Shown here: piece after piece, positions 48,367 to 60,100 of the stretch
Position numbering within the stretch: the first letter of the stretch is position 1
Layout: each line of letters starts with the position of its first letter
Source: Tomocerus qinae
Lineage: Eukaryota; Arthropoda; Collembola; Entomobryomorpha; Tomoceridae
DNA: 64,000 nt
Direction of reading: 5' to 3'
Assembly: GCA_020055645.1 (NCBI GenBank)
Contig: CM034546.1
Coordinates: forward strand, 131,213,875-131,277,874
Made by a program: the position numbers and the translations under genes
Notes under the pieces: generated by a model
What the model saw: the letters and a program-made list of their open reading frames with translations, nothing else
The model's database searches: none
Told to the model about the DNA's origin: nothing

Positions 48367-50358
48367 CTATGTTTTTCACCAAAATCCTGTTGAAGCTAAT
48401 CATTGGGCACCACGCAAAAAGGGAGCCGAAAAAGCCATTAGTAGAATGTATGGTGTTCATTTTAGTGATACAGAAAAGTATCATTTAAGACTTCTTCTCC
48501 TACATATTAGAGGAGCTAGAAATTGGGTTGATTTGTATACAGATCAATTTGGTGAAGTTTGTACTTCATTTGTCGAAAATTGTAGACGTAGACATCTTCT
48601 TAAAGATGATACAGAGTTGAATGATACTCTTAATGAAGCTTCTTTAACGACGTTTCCCAAGCAAATGAGAATGCTTTTTGCATGGTTGTTGGCTTTCAGC
48701 GGAACACCAAATGGAGGAACACTATTTGAAAACCACAAAGTAGCATTGTGTGAAGATTTTGAGAATGCTAAAATGTCTTATCCAGAGGATAGGGCATTAC
48801 ACGACATAATTGACACGCTCCGTTTGCATGGAGCTGATTGGAGTGGACTTGGTCTACCCATTCCTAGGGAAATTAATGATTTAATTCCTCCTGAATATGA
48901 TGTAGAGACTCAAAGGGAACTTGGAGAGTTGTATCTGGCTCAGCTTAATGTTGAACAGAAAGAAGTGTTCGATATGGTTATGAAAGCTATTGATAACCCT
49001 TTGGAAAAGAATAGATGCTTCTTTGTTGACGGTCCCGCTGGTAGCGGAAAGACTTTTCTCTATAATACTCTTCTTTGTGTCCTACGTCGTCGTAGTGATA
49101 TTGTTTTACCAGTAGCTACCACTGGAATTGCCGCTACATTGCTTGACGGTGGGAGAACATATCATTCCCAGTTTACAGTACCGGTTCCCACAACAAGAGA
49201 ATCAGTATCACACATGAAGTCTTTGTCACGAGAGGCTGATATTTTGAGAGCAGCTAAGCTCACTGTTTGGGATGAGACCGGAAGTACTCTAGGTAAAGCT
49301 CTGACTGTTGTAGACAGACTTTTAAAGGAGGTAAATAAGTCTAAGGACTTAATAAATGAATACCGATTATTTGGTAACATGGTCATTCTTTTTGGAGGTG
49401 ACTTTAGACAAACGTTACCCGTTGTAGTCGGTGGAAACCGAGTTCAAATTGTAGAGGAATGTATGAAACGATCTCCAATCTGGCGTAGTATTACTCAGAT
49501 TAAATTAAAACAAAACATGAGGGCTGCTAATGATGTTGCATATGCAGACTGGCTACTTTCCTTAGGAAACGGCACTCTCTCCAATGATGATATTCTTGGA
49601 GAAAACGTTTTTGAAATACCACCCCAATGTATTTGTAATGGCTCATTAGTGGATGAAATATTCTCAGAGTCATTTACTGCTGATGAAGCTGAAAATTTTG
49701 CTTCGAGAGCAATATTGTGTCCTTTAAACGAGGACACTTTTGAATTTAATGATTAAATTTTGGATCGTTTGGAAGGACCAGAAAAGGTCTATTACAGTGT
49801 TGACAGTATTGATACTGATGACGATCAGGAAAAAATGACTTTCCGGTCGAATATTTGAATACTTTAAATGTATCAGGGATGCCTGTGCATAAGTTGACTC
49901 TCAAAGTAGGAGCGGTTGTAATGCTGCTACGAAATTTGAATTGGAAAAGAGATCTTTGTAAGGGAACAAGACTCATTGTCAAGGAATTAAAAGAAACCTT
50001 GATTATTGCCAAAGTTGTATCTGCTGGAAAATCTCAGGGACAGACTGTGTTGATTCCACGAATCACACTTACCCCTTCAGAAACCCCTTTTCCTTTTGCT
50101 TTGCAAAGGAATCAGTTTCCAATACGAGTGGCTTTTGCCATGACTATTAACAAGTCACAAGGACAGACTTTGGATAAGGTTGGGCTTTGTTTGCCTCAGC
50201 CAGGGTTTGCGCATGGTCAAACTTATACTGCTTTCTCGAGAGTAAGAACATTTGAAAACATCAAAGTTCAAGTTAAAGATACAGAAGTGCAAGGAAAACT
50301 TATTCCTGGCAGCCATCGAGTGTTCACTCAAAATGTAGTGTACAAGGAAGTTCTTTAA
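48367..50358 (+). pseudogene. Helitron PIF1-like helicase portion, with stop and frameshift
   Basis: Continues from the Rep part after the P-like insertion. The rest of the Helitron middle region (YVFHQNPVEANHWAPRKKG) precedes the helicase: Walker A GPAGSGKTFLYNTLL, Walker B VWDETGS, LFGGDFRQTLPVV and KLKQNMRA. A TAA stop at 49754-49756 and a one-base loss near 49840 break the frame. The final segment (49855-50358) retains GMPVHKLTLKVGAVVMLLRN, PIRVAFAMTINKSQGQTL and HGQTYTAFSRVR (motifs V/VI). It unwinds DNA during rolling-circle transposition. Given the stop, the frameshift and the insertion it cannot be active. Confidence 0.93.
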
Positions 50359-50699
50359 ATTTAAAGAATTTGGAAGTGGTCTATTACATCTAGACTGGGT
50401 CAGTGGTGGGTACTTTTCCACAACAAAAGTTGTGGTATTTTGCTTAAAAGATTCTCTTTGGGTACTTTGAGTGTGGTCTATTACATCTAGACTGGGTCAG
50501 TGGTGGGTACATTTCCACAATGAAAGTTGTGGTATAAGTTTTGTCAAAGACTAAAATTGTAACCGTAAGGTTAAAATATAAATTTAGTTTTTAAATTTAA
50601 AACTAAATATTTAAATTTTTTGAATTTCCTTTTCTGAATATTCAAGCGCCCTGTTATTAACCCCGTCCGTAGGACGGTTAACCTTTACTCGTTAAATAA

Positions 50700-51500
50700 T
50701 AATTCATGATTATCTCTGATCGATTTCGACAATCGACTGGCCATGACAGCCGCCTGTAGTTCTAGCCTACGTATGGACATTGGCCGTAAAGGAGCTACAC
50801 GATTTTTTTCACAGACAAAAGACACATTATTAATTCATCGCCCATTACTAATCCTTATGTATGAAACTGCAGAGAAAGCCTTAATAGCGTCGCAGAACGT
50901 ATGTAGCTGCAGCGTTTTTCATATTCACTGAATAGCATCTTGGTATCTTTTGACACGGTATCCGGTATTCCCTTGGCACGGCAACTAAACAACTGACGAT
51001 TTTTGCAGTGCAACAAATGCGGTGCAAGATTATGCAATACCAAAGTATGCAGTGGTGGTAATATGCCAAATAAGAGGCTAATGCTGAGGGCAAAGGGCCC
51101 TCGGACGACTCTATTTATACGAACATGCTCCTTCTCTCCCAAAATTACTTTGTCGCCATTGGCTAGGCCAATGAAACATTCTAAGATGTTTCCAAACAAG
51201 TTGAAACCTAGGAAACGAATCGGCATTCGTGACACAGCTCCCTCCCAAAAGAGACCTCTTACAAAGTTTTTAATTCTTTACATTCAACATTATTATGGTA
51301 CAAGAGTTGCTATATAATACAATATGAATTATAAAGTATATTATTATTACGATAGAATATGGAAGAGACGGGATTTTACAACTCAATGAAATCAAATAAA
51401 CATATCAATATTAATACTAGGCCCAGACTAAGCTAAATATTCTTCTTCATGAAAATACATTGTGTGATTTAAAATTTACTTTGACGGATTACTATCCAGT
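50700..51500. other. No convincing gene; short Cys-rich peptide possible
   Basis: A short plus-strand frame near 51003 reads QCNKCGARLCNTKVC, which could be a remnant of a zinc-binding C-terminus such as those of piggyBac-like transposases, but a stop lies directly upstream and support is weak. A ~55-bp segment (CAAACAAGTTGAAACCTAGG through CGAATCGGCATTCGTGACAC, 51185-51240) recurs at 51885-51940. Confidence 0.35.
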
Positions 51501-51509
51501 TTCTTTCAC

Positions 51510-51870
51510 TTCCTTTTTGGTTCTTCCTTCTCCTCCTCTTCGCTCTCAGAAAGCGACAGGTCAACTTCTTTAGCAGCCAGCGTGAGATCCTCCGTATTCT
51601 TAGTAGTAGTGACAGTAACAAATGTTTTTGTTGTCGGCGGCTGGGTTGCTTTCATCAATTCTTCACTAAAGCGGTCAATTTCTCCAGCTTATCTTCAAAT
51701 TTCTTCGTCTCTTCAGAAGTTACGATGGATGATGCATTTGATTTTGAAGCTACTGTTGGGTGCGGCAGATGTTTAAAGGCTTGGTCTAGGTTTCTTTTAG
51801 GAATTTTCATAGTAATGGCCAATGGATTCCGTCCTTCATCGCGTTTTTTATTTAAGGTTTCTCGCAAATA
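51510..51870 (-). other. Fragmentary acidic coding-like sequence, unknown
   Basis: Minus-strand frames read KFEDKLEKLTALVKN and then, after a shift, KTFVTVTTTKNTEDLTLAAK followed by an acidic SESEEEEKEEPKRK tail. It has the look of a disordered protein segment, broken by a frameshift. Family not recognised. Confidence 0.3.
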
Positions 51871-51909
51871 ACATGGAACATCCTAAGACGTTTCCAAACA
51901 AGTTGAAAT

Positions 51910-52164
51910 CTAGGAAACGAATCGGCATTCGTGACACTTCATATCAGACATGCTTCTCAATTTCAGTAGCCACGATTTCCATTTCACATTCAAAGAATCT
52001 GTCAGCTCATCGTCCCATCCAATGCCCGCTCTCCAGATTTCTTGCAGTAAAATCTTAGCTTTTACTGTGAAATGAGATAAGTATCCCAGCGGGTCAAAAT
52101 ACTCTGTTTTCAAAACTTGCCTTTTAGTAGATCTTTGTGATCCAGTACTGATAATTTTTGACAT
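51910..52164 (-). pseudogene. BEL/Pao pol fragment (RT to RNase H connection)
   Basis: The frame reads STKRQVLKTEYFDPLGYLSH and LLQEIWRAGIGWDDELTDSL, the conserved DPLG and W-x-GI-WDDEL signatures of BEL/Pao polymerases between RT and RNase H. Only ~80 residues remain. One side abuts minisatellite at 52147; the other enters the 55-bp direct repeat. Confidence 0.8.
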
Positions 52165-52407
52165 TTTTCATAATTTTTGACATTTTTCATAATTTTTGAC
52201 ATTTTTCATAATTTTTTGACATTTTTCATAATTTTTGATATTTTTCATAAATTTTGACATTTTTCATAATTTTTGGCATTTTTTATAATTTTTGACATTT
52301 TTCATAATTTTTGACATTTTTCATAATTTTTGACATTTTTCATAATTTTTGACATTTTGCATAATTTTTGACATTTTTCATAATTTTTGACATCTTGCAT
52401 AATTTTT
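52147..52407 (-). repeat. Minisatellite CATAATTTTTGACATTTTT (reverse of that at 11.5 kb)
   Basis: About 13 units of 19-20 bp. Reverse-complemented, the unit is AAAAATGTCAAAAATTATG, the same family as 11505-11745. Confidence 0.9.
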
Positions 52408-52409
52408 TG

Positions 52410-52514
52410 TGTCGTGCTGAGCACCTGTCGTGCCAATATCCGCACTTGTCGTGCGTCGTGCCAATATCCGTCGGGAGTCGCGCTGATATCTGTCGTGCGT
52501 CGTGCCAATATCCA
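52410..52514 (+). repeat. ~30-bp GC-richer repeats (CGTCGTGCCAATATCCG)
   Basis: Three to four units of GTCGTGCGTCGTGCCAATATCC lie between the minisatellite and the truncated histone gene. Confidence 0.75.
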
Positions 52515-52682
52515 CTACGTCTTGGAGGAGACTCCGGTGTCCGGGTGAACTTGTTTCAACACTTTGTAGATGTAGATTGCGTACGACTCCTTCCTCTTAC
52601 GTTTCTTCTTGTCACCCTTCGAAATATTCTTCTGCGCTTTACCCGCCTTCTTGGCTGCCTTCCCGCTAGTCTTTGGTGGCAT
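52515..52682 (-). pseudogene. H2B: Histone H2B, truncated after 55 codons
   Basis: ATG at 52682 begins [19 protein letters not shown], followed by a basic run and [20 protein letters not shown], the N-terminal tail and first histone-fold helix of H2B. After SSK the frame gives Thr and a TAG stop, where H2B normally continues AMSIM for ~65 more residues. The break coincides with the start of the CGTCGTGCCAATATCC repeats. Codons are more GC-rich than the surroundings, as expected for a histone gene. The missing part includes the rest of the fold, so the product could not form a nucleosome. Confidence 0.9.
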
Positions 52683-52916
52683 TTTCAGATGCGATGCAAT
52701 ACAACTTCTTCTACGCCCGGGTAAAGATATAGAAGTAGAAGTAACCAATGGGCACTACAATCCCACCGAAACTAAATCCCAAATAGCCGAATACCTCAAT
52801 AACCTAACATAACACGTGTAAATGATACTACAACAGTACTAATCACGTTGTAAATAATAATATATGCAAAAATTACACATATTATCATAATTCACAAAAT
52901 AATATTAATTACGTTG

Positions 52917-53993
52917 AAATTAATTAATTGTATCTAATCCACCAATTAAACGGCCTTCACATGACATGGCTATAAATGATGCTCTTACCTTTCTCAACAA
53001 CATAAAAATAGTTTCCATGGACATTCCATGTCATAATAACAAATGGTGACATTGTACCCAAATTCGAGTAAATTTAATTAATTGTATCTATTCCACCAAT
53101 TAAACGGCCTTCACATGACATGGCTATAAATGATGCTCTTACCTCTCTCAACAACATAAAAATAGTTTCCATGGACATTCCATGTCATAATAACAAATGG
53201 TGACATTGTACCCAAATTCGAGTAAATTTAATTAATTGTATCTATTCCACCAATTAAACGGCCTTCACATGACACGGCTATAAATGATGCTCTTACCTTT
53301 CTCAACAACATAAAAATGGTTTCCATGGACATTCCATGTCATAATAACAAATGGTGACATTGTACCCAAATTCGAGTAAATTTAATTAATTGTATCTATT
53401 CCACCAATTAAACGGCCTTCACATGACACGGCTATAAATGTTGCTCTCATCTTTTTCAACAACATAAAAATGGTTTCCATGGACATTCCATGTCATAATA
53501 ACAAATAGTGACATTGTACCCAAATTCGAGTAAATTTAATTAATTGTATCTATTCTACCAATTAAACGGCCTTCACATGACACGGCTATAAATGATGCTC
53601 TCATCTTTTTCAACAACATAAAAATGGTTTCCATGGACATTCCATGTCATAATAACAAATGGTGACATTGTACCCAAATTCGAGTAAATTTAATTAATTG
53701 TATATATTCCACCAATTAAACGGCCTTCACATGACACGGCTATAAATGATGCTCTTACCTTTCTCAACAACATAAAAATGGTTTTCATGGACATTCCATG
53801 TCATAATAACAAATGGTGACATTGTACCCAAATTCGAGTAAATTTAATTAATTGTATCTATTCCACCAATTAAACGGCCTTCACATGACACGGCTATAAA
53901 TGATGCTCTTACCTTTCTCAACAACATAAAAATAGTTTCCATGGACATTCCATGTCATAATAACAAATGGTGACATTGTACCCAAATTCGAGT
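52917..53993 (+). repeat. 154-bp satellite array, left of the gap (~7 units)
   Basis: Units start TAATTAATTGTATC at 52921, 53075, 53229 and onward every ~154 bp, with conserved blocks CACCAATTAAACGGCC, GACACGGCTATAAATGATG, CATGGACATTCCATGTCATA and GACATTGTACCCAAATTCGA. Unit similarity is high here, higher than in the copies at 35.1-35.6, 38.5-39.1, 39.8-40.0 and 40.7 kb. The array runs straight into the run of N, so its true length is unknown. Confidence 0.95.
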
Positions 53994-54093
53994 NNNNNNN
54001 NNNNNNNNNNNNNNNNNNNNNNNNNNNNNNNNNNNNNNNNNNNNNNNNNNNNNNNNNNNNNNNNNNNNNNNNNNNNNNNNNNNNNNNNNNNNN
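53994..54093. other. Assembly gap (100 N)
   Basis: Exactly 100 N, a conventional placeholder for a gap of unknown size, at the end of the 154-bp satellite array. Linkage and distance across it are uncertain. Confidence 0.99.
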
Positions 54094-57000
54094 GTCTTTA
54101 TTTTTACACATTTAAAGCAAGGAATTACATGCAGTGCAACATTTACATATCTACTACTGTAACATTGATATTACACTTTAATCTCTTTTTAGAGTATTTT
54201 TAATTATTTTAATTTGATTCTAAAGAAATGTTGACACATCAAGGAAATAAAACGTAGAACACTTAATTATAGGTATAGGTAGATTATTAAGCATCGGTTT
54301 CCGAAAGCTTTATCAATTCACCCCTGCAATCTGTCTGTGAGTGAGTGAGTGAGTGTATGGTCACAATAACTTTCGAATGGATTGAGATAACTCAATGAAA
54401 CTTACAGTATATGGTCTAAGGACCATGACAATTTACGAGTTCGAGAATGAGGTGGATATGACCTTTGACATGGGAGTAATTAATTCTCCTTCGTCATTAG
54501 TATTAGAAGCCTAAAGTTACGGTACGATTATATTCTACTCTACCGATGCTATTTTATAACGTTTATCAAGGTTTATTTTTAACTATCATTCTAAACTACT
54601 ATGTACAAAGATAATTCAATGGACATTAAGGTCCACCACCCCTCAGTCGGGGTATCTAGTAGCCAAAAATTAAACATAGCCGCGCAAAGCGCGAAATTGT
54701 TTTGAGCTTTTTGGCCTTTTCTGGAAAAAGTTCTTTTTCTCAGATTTAAAGGGCGCTGGTCCCCATGGATACGTTCCGAAGCGGATAAATCCTGGAGGGT
54801 CACAAGGCTATTTGCTTCAAAACATTTTTAATTATTTCACAAAAACATTCTGACTTGTTCGGCCAAAAATATTTCTTTTTTTGAAAACTGGCCACCATGA
54901 CCTTCAATGGTCGAAATTGTAACAAGTCTGAACCTTGAGACCCTACAAGGTTTTTAGCCTAAATTTCCAGACTAACTATGTCCAGATTGATTGGAAATTG
55001 GATAATGTATCCATGATTAGGTGGAGTTAGGAAAACTCCTACAAAGTCTTCAACTACAGGTAGATTAAAGAATTGTAATAGGGGGCTGTACCTACTCTGA
55101 GCAGGCACATTGTATGTATTAATTCGAATTATAGTGTAACCTCTAAATTGTGTTTATTTAACAAAATTTTTTAAAAATAGGGAAAGAAAGGATTGTGGAT
55201 AAATTCAAAATGTATTTCAGTTTTTTAAAATTTTGGATCCACAAATCCGACATTTGGGGCTTTAACTAAATACGGGCTCGACTTCTGTAATGTCCTTTTC
55301 CAAGTCACCCGCATGCCAGCATACTATTTACCCGACAAAAACACTGTTACACGGAACACGGATTCAAAAACACTGTCATGCCAGCTGTTCAATCTCTACA
55401 AATACCCGTTTAGGTGGGTATTACAACAATTTAATAAACATTTAATTTTTGGATTAAATTTCTTCGTTTTTGTACTAAATCTAATAAAAATCTTTTAGAT
55501 CGACTGAATTTGTTTTTAAATAAAATAAATGGAAACTGACTTTGAAAAATCGATCTCATCTGTTGGAACACTAAATATAAAATTTAATAGACAATTAAAT
55601 GTTTAATTAATTAAATAATTGTAGTACCCCCTAACGGTTACTTTCGTAAGTGGTTTCGTTTCGTACCCATTGATTGTGTTGTCGGGTAACGCTTTGCTGG
55701 CCTTCGGGTGGTTTTGAAAAGGACATCGCTGAAGAAGAAGTAAACCTGTGAGAATCTGAATTAATACATACACCAAGTGCCTACTCATTACCCTCTATTA
55801 ACCAACCTTAATAAATATGTCGATTTTTACTTCAGACAAAGTTATTTCTATGAACATTAATAAATAAATCTATTTTCTTAGATTTAGTATAAGTATCTCG
55901 AATTATAAATAAACTTCATGATTAGATTTCTTTTGGAACATTGGAATTTTCGGGTCCCGCAAACTTTACCCTTTTACATCACAGCGATTAGGAATAATTT
56001 TAATATAGTGATTTGGATGGAATAAGTTTGGTTTTCCAACAAATGGAGTTGATCACAACAATTTTCACAACAGTAATTCACACTGCTTACCACTGCACTA
56101 GTTGTACCACATCTATAGATTTTGTATACATAATATATCTAGAGTAATTCAATATACATTTTATAATGATGTATACGTCACAGCCATTTTATACATTTGA
56201 CGAGTACATAATAAATTACGTTACACTTTTATTTTTAAATTCCATGTAAGGCTCTATAAGAGTTTTTACGTTCACGAAAATCGCATCTAACAGATTTTGA
56301 GCTGTAGATGATTTGATTTTACAGCGGTTTTTTGCACTGCATGTTTAAAATTTGATTTTTTAAAACGTTTGTTATTAAAAATGAGTTCCTTTGTCATTTC
56401 TTTAATGTTTTTTAAAAATAGTAAATAATAAAAGTTAGTAATCAATTAAATTATTATAATTAATAATTAATTACAATAATAAAATTAAAATAGTAAGTTC
56501 TTTAAAACCAAACCTTTCTTTGGATTTAAAAAAATTTTTAAATTGTGAAATTTCAAAATCTGTAATAAAATGATGTAAATGACCATAAAAACTGTAATAG
56601 GTCTGTGTATGGAATTTCAAAACAAAAAACTGCTTATTTATAACCTAATAGATATTCTTCTGAATAGTATAAGGTGTTAGCACTATATTGATTGACATAA
56701 ATTAATCACATAATTACACTAGATTGAATTCTGAACACGATTAAATTCACAGTAAATACCATCAAGATTAACATCAAGTACAGGAACATTTTACATTAAT
56801 TTAAATACTAGAATAAATAGCAGGGTTTCCTATTCTACAACTATTTACAACATGTGTGACGAAACCCCAAAAAATCATATTGTAAAAATTCCAACTTGTA
56901 TGTAACCAAGTACTGTAACAGGTAATATTAACTTAAAATTGAGTATTTTGAACAAAAAAGTGAATACTTGCCCAAAACAGAGCATATTGTACTTCGGTAA

Positions 57001-57120
57001 ACAATTATCACAGTCACATTTTCCACATTGCCAGTAACAATATTTCTCTGACTACTTTAATGACTAACTAAATAACCAGAATAAAGAAAAAAAAATTGTA
57101 ATATACTTTTGGGGAAAAAT
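54094..57120. other. Mostly noncoding; one inverted-repeat element
   Basis: No gene was recognised. It includes a (GAGT)n microsatellite (54340), the GCGCGAAA dispersed repeat (54650-54800), and an inverted pair: ATGTCCTTTTCCAAGTCACC (55290) and its complement GGGTGGTTTTGAAAAGGACAT (55706-55726), with TTACCCGAC/GTCGGGTAA inside. The pair suggests a ~440-bp MITE-like element. Confidence 0.55.
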
Positions 57121-60100
57121 TCAATAGAAATTGTTTGGAGGCCAATATCGGCCTCTGTCAGATCCAGGAAATCGGTTAGCGCTGTTATTTGGAGCAGACA
57201 AATTGGGAGGTGGAGTAGCCCTATAGGGCGTTGGGAGAAAAACATAATTTCCTCCTTGAAGCAATGGATTTTGGAATCCTCCATATCGCATATACTGCAA
57301 TGTATTATGATGGAAATAAATAGGTTGACGATATAACGGATGATCCCGAAAAGTTGGCGGATTTTGAAATCCGGGTGATGAGGCGCCACTATTAATTTTC
57401 TTTTTAGCAGCATTCTTTGACTTTGGACTGGGAGAAGCTTTTGGTTTCAGACAGTTGCAATTATTCTTCGACATTGGGCAATCTTTGTAGCATTCATGAT
57501 TTACAGTGCAGGGATGACCTTGAGAACATTGCCTTCTGCATTTCTCAATACACTGGTATTTCATGTGTGGGCGAATATCTGCTCCATGACAAACAAACCG
57601 ACACTGATGCCCACAGTTAAAAATTTTCTCACACCGACGATCACATCCAGGTGACAGTGAAGCGACCTTGTTGCATTCAATAATCGTCTGAAAAAAAATA
57701 AAAATCATTTTATTAATCAAAGTACAATATTTTATAGTAAACTAAATTGGAAAATGTTTACCTTGTGACTACAATCAGCAGATTTGACCACCAATCTATG
57801 ACAAATTACTTCCAATGGACTTTGATGACATTCCATTTCCTCTTCATGTCCACATGATAGTATCTTTATTACCATAGATGAGCATTGTGGTTCTTTCTTT
57901 AAATGGCTGGGATATTTTATCATATGTCCCCATGGGCAAATCTTTTCGATCATTGATTCGCTCTCGATTTTGACATTTCCCGATCCCGCAAACGGCAAAT
58001 AATTACCGATACTCCCCATTTTCACAAGAGTGGTGTTGATTTTTCTCCATGTTTTCGATGCTGCTTTCAAGCAATACATATTTCCAATCATAAAGAGTCC
58101 GTGCCTGTAAAAATACAAAAATTATGCTAAGTCAACATTAAAAAACATAATTACTACATAATAGGTACTTAGCGTTTTTTGGTAAATTACCTTAAAATTG
58201 AACCTTAACCTTAAATTTTAAGGCCCAAATCTGCTAAAGGCCACGTGGTGAGAATTTTATAATTTAAGGTAAAAAATTAGACACTAAATGTAACACTAAA
58301 TTTTTATTTTAGTGTATGACGCTATTTTGAAACTTACGATTTTAACGTTTTTTTCTCTTGACACTAAAACGCTAAGTACCTAATAAAGTACACATAAAAC
58401 TTAAATTTATTTTTAATACTTTACCTAGCTCGAGACATTGCAATACACACTTTGCTGTCTGTTTTTAGGGACCCAATATCATTTTTGTCATTGCTTCGAA
58501 CCAGCGACAATAAAATGATATCATTTTCTTCTCCCTGATAATCATCAATAGAGCTGACTTTCACTCCTCCGTTTTTCACCAAATTCCCGAGTTTCTACAG
58601 AGAATTAATTTACTACTTTTAAAATATTTGGCAGCATTAAATTTTTGGAAACGATTTAAAAAAAATACTAACGTTTTCCATCCGCATTTTTTGGCAATAC
58701 TCAGCAGCAAGCACTGTGATCTGATTTGGCTGGTAGAATCCTTCATTTAGGAAATACTTGATAAATCCAAACAGGCAATTGACTTCATATTTATTATAAC
58801 AGCTTCCTGATCCCTTGTCCTATAAAATTTTGGTTTTATCTTCAAAATTGATGAAATAAAAAAAATATTTAGAACAAAAATTGCATTCACAAAATAAATA
58901 AAAAATAATAAAAACATTATTATGTGATAAAATACACAAATAAATTCTAACCCTTGATTCGGCGTTGCGATGATCAACAAAAAATACGTTTTTAGAGCAG
59001 CCTTTAACGTCAGGAAAATTGTAAACATCAGGATGGTTAAATACTCCTTGATAAATGACTGGGCATACCATCCGAGCAATTTCAGGACGCATTCTGTGCT
59101 GAACTTTTAATTGTGTCCAATTCTGATTGCCTTGGATCTCTCCATTTTGAATAAGTCTTGTCATCAAAGATAAACCGGCATTGTACTCAGATACAAAATT
59201 GTGACCAGCAGTCAAATTCCTCAATCGTTTGTAATCCCCAATCATAATCATCTGCTGACAATACTCAGATAGAGAGGCGACGACAAGCGCCTCTAAAATA
59301 TGCGCAGCTTCTTCAACAATCATAATTTTCGGTTTCGTCTTGTGGAAAATATCTTTGTACTTCACAGCTCCTGTTGTAGTCATTCCGATGACTTTAGCTG
59401 CCCGAATGGATGTTTCTACGCTGACGCTGTTTTCAATCTGAGAATATTCTTCCTCTAGGGACTTGATTTTATCATTCGTTTCCTCCACAATGCATTTAAC
59501 GCATTTAATAAGGTGAAAGTACAACGCCCACCGGGAAGAAAGTATTTTGATCCTGTTCAAGCCGGTACCTTCACATTGTTCGAGCATACCAGATATATTT
59601 TCTGAAGTCAGCCAATTGTTGTCTAAATACTGGGATATAGAATCCAAATAAGAAGACAAGAGAAAGTCTTGATGGAAAGTGACCAAAAATAGACCGTCGG
59701 TTATACCTACATATTTTCCATTGAGGCCATACCAATTTAAGGGATCTTTTATGATTTGATTTTCACACTTCTTCCATTTGTCAAGAACGAGTTTACTTTT
59801 GGTATCTTCAGATAATTGGTCAAAGATTTTTGCAGGCAATTTTTGAAAATTTAATATTCCTTGCCGCACGAGCAAATTTTGAAAATTGAGATCTTTGATG
59901 GAATTGAGAATTCTGTGGAATGATCCGATTCTTTTTGAAAGCATCTTTTTCTCCTGATGACTTTCTAATTTATTTTTGAAAGCCAATGGTTGAATAATCT
60001 CAGATTTTGAACCACTGCCAATGCGGAGAATCATTTTATGAGCTTCTTCCTTCCCAACACCAAGATCGATTGAGATAAAATCAAAAATTTGCTCCAGTGT

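Larger units (their letters stand above)
43500..50691 (+). mobile_element. Autonomous-type Helitron, now inactivated
   Basis: The element carries a Rep/helicase frame from 43799 to 50358 interrupted by a P-like insertion (46441-48357). Its 3' end is most likely at 50691: a GTTAACC/CCGTCC-GTA-GGACGG/GTTAAC hairpin, then CTTTACTCG followed by host T, a one-base variant of the canonical CTAG|T seen in the smaller Helitron at 4376. Two ~65-bp direct repeats (GTGGTCTATTACATCTAGAC at 50378 and 50473) lie in its 3' UTR. The 5' terminus was not located; the start given is approximate. Confidence 0.75.

Noticed and set aside
51003..51060. Cys-rich QCNKCGARLCN as a piggyBac C-terminus
   Set aside because: Too short, with an in-frame stop just upstream and no other piggyBac sequence nearby.
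52686..52812. Plus-strand peptide [19 protein letters not shown] next to H2B
   Set aside because: Looks coding-like, but it lacks a supported start, lies antisense to the H2B 5' region and matches nothing I recognise.
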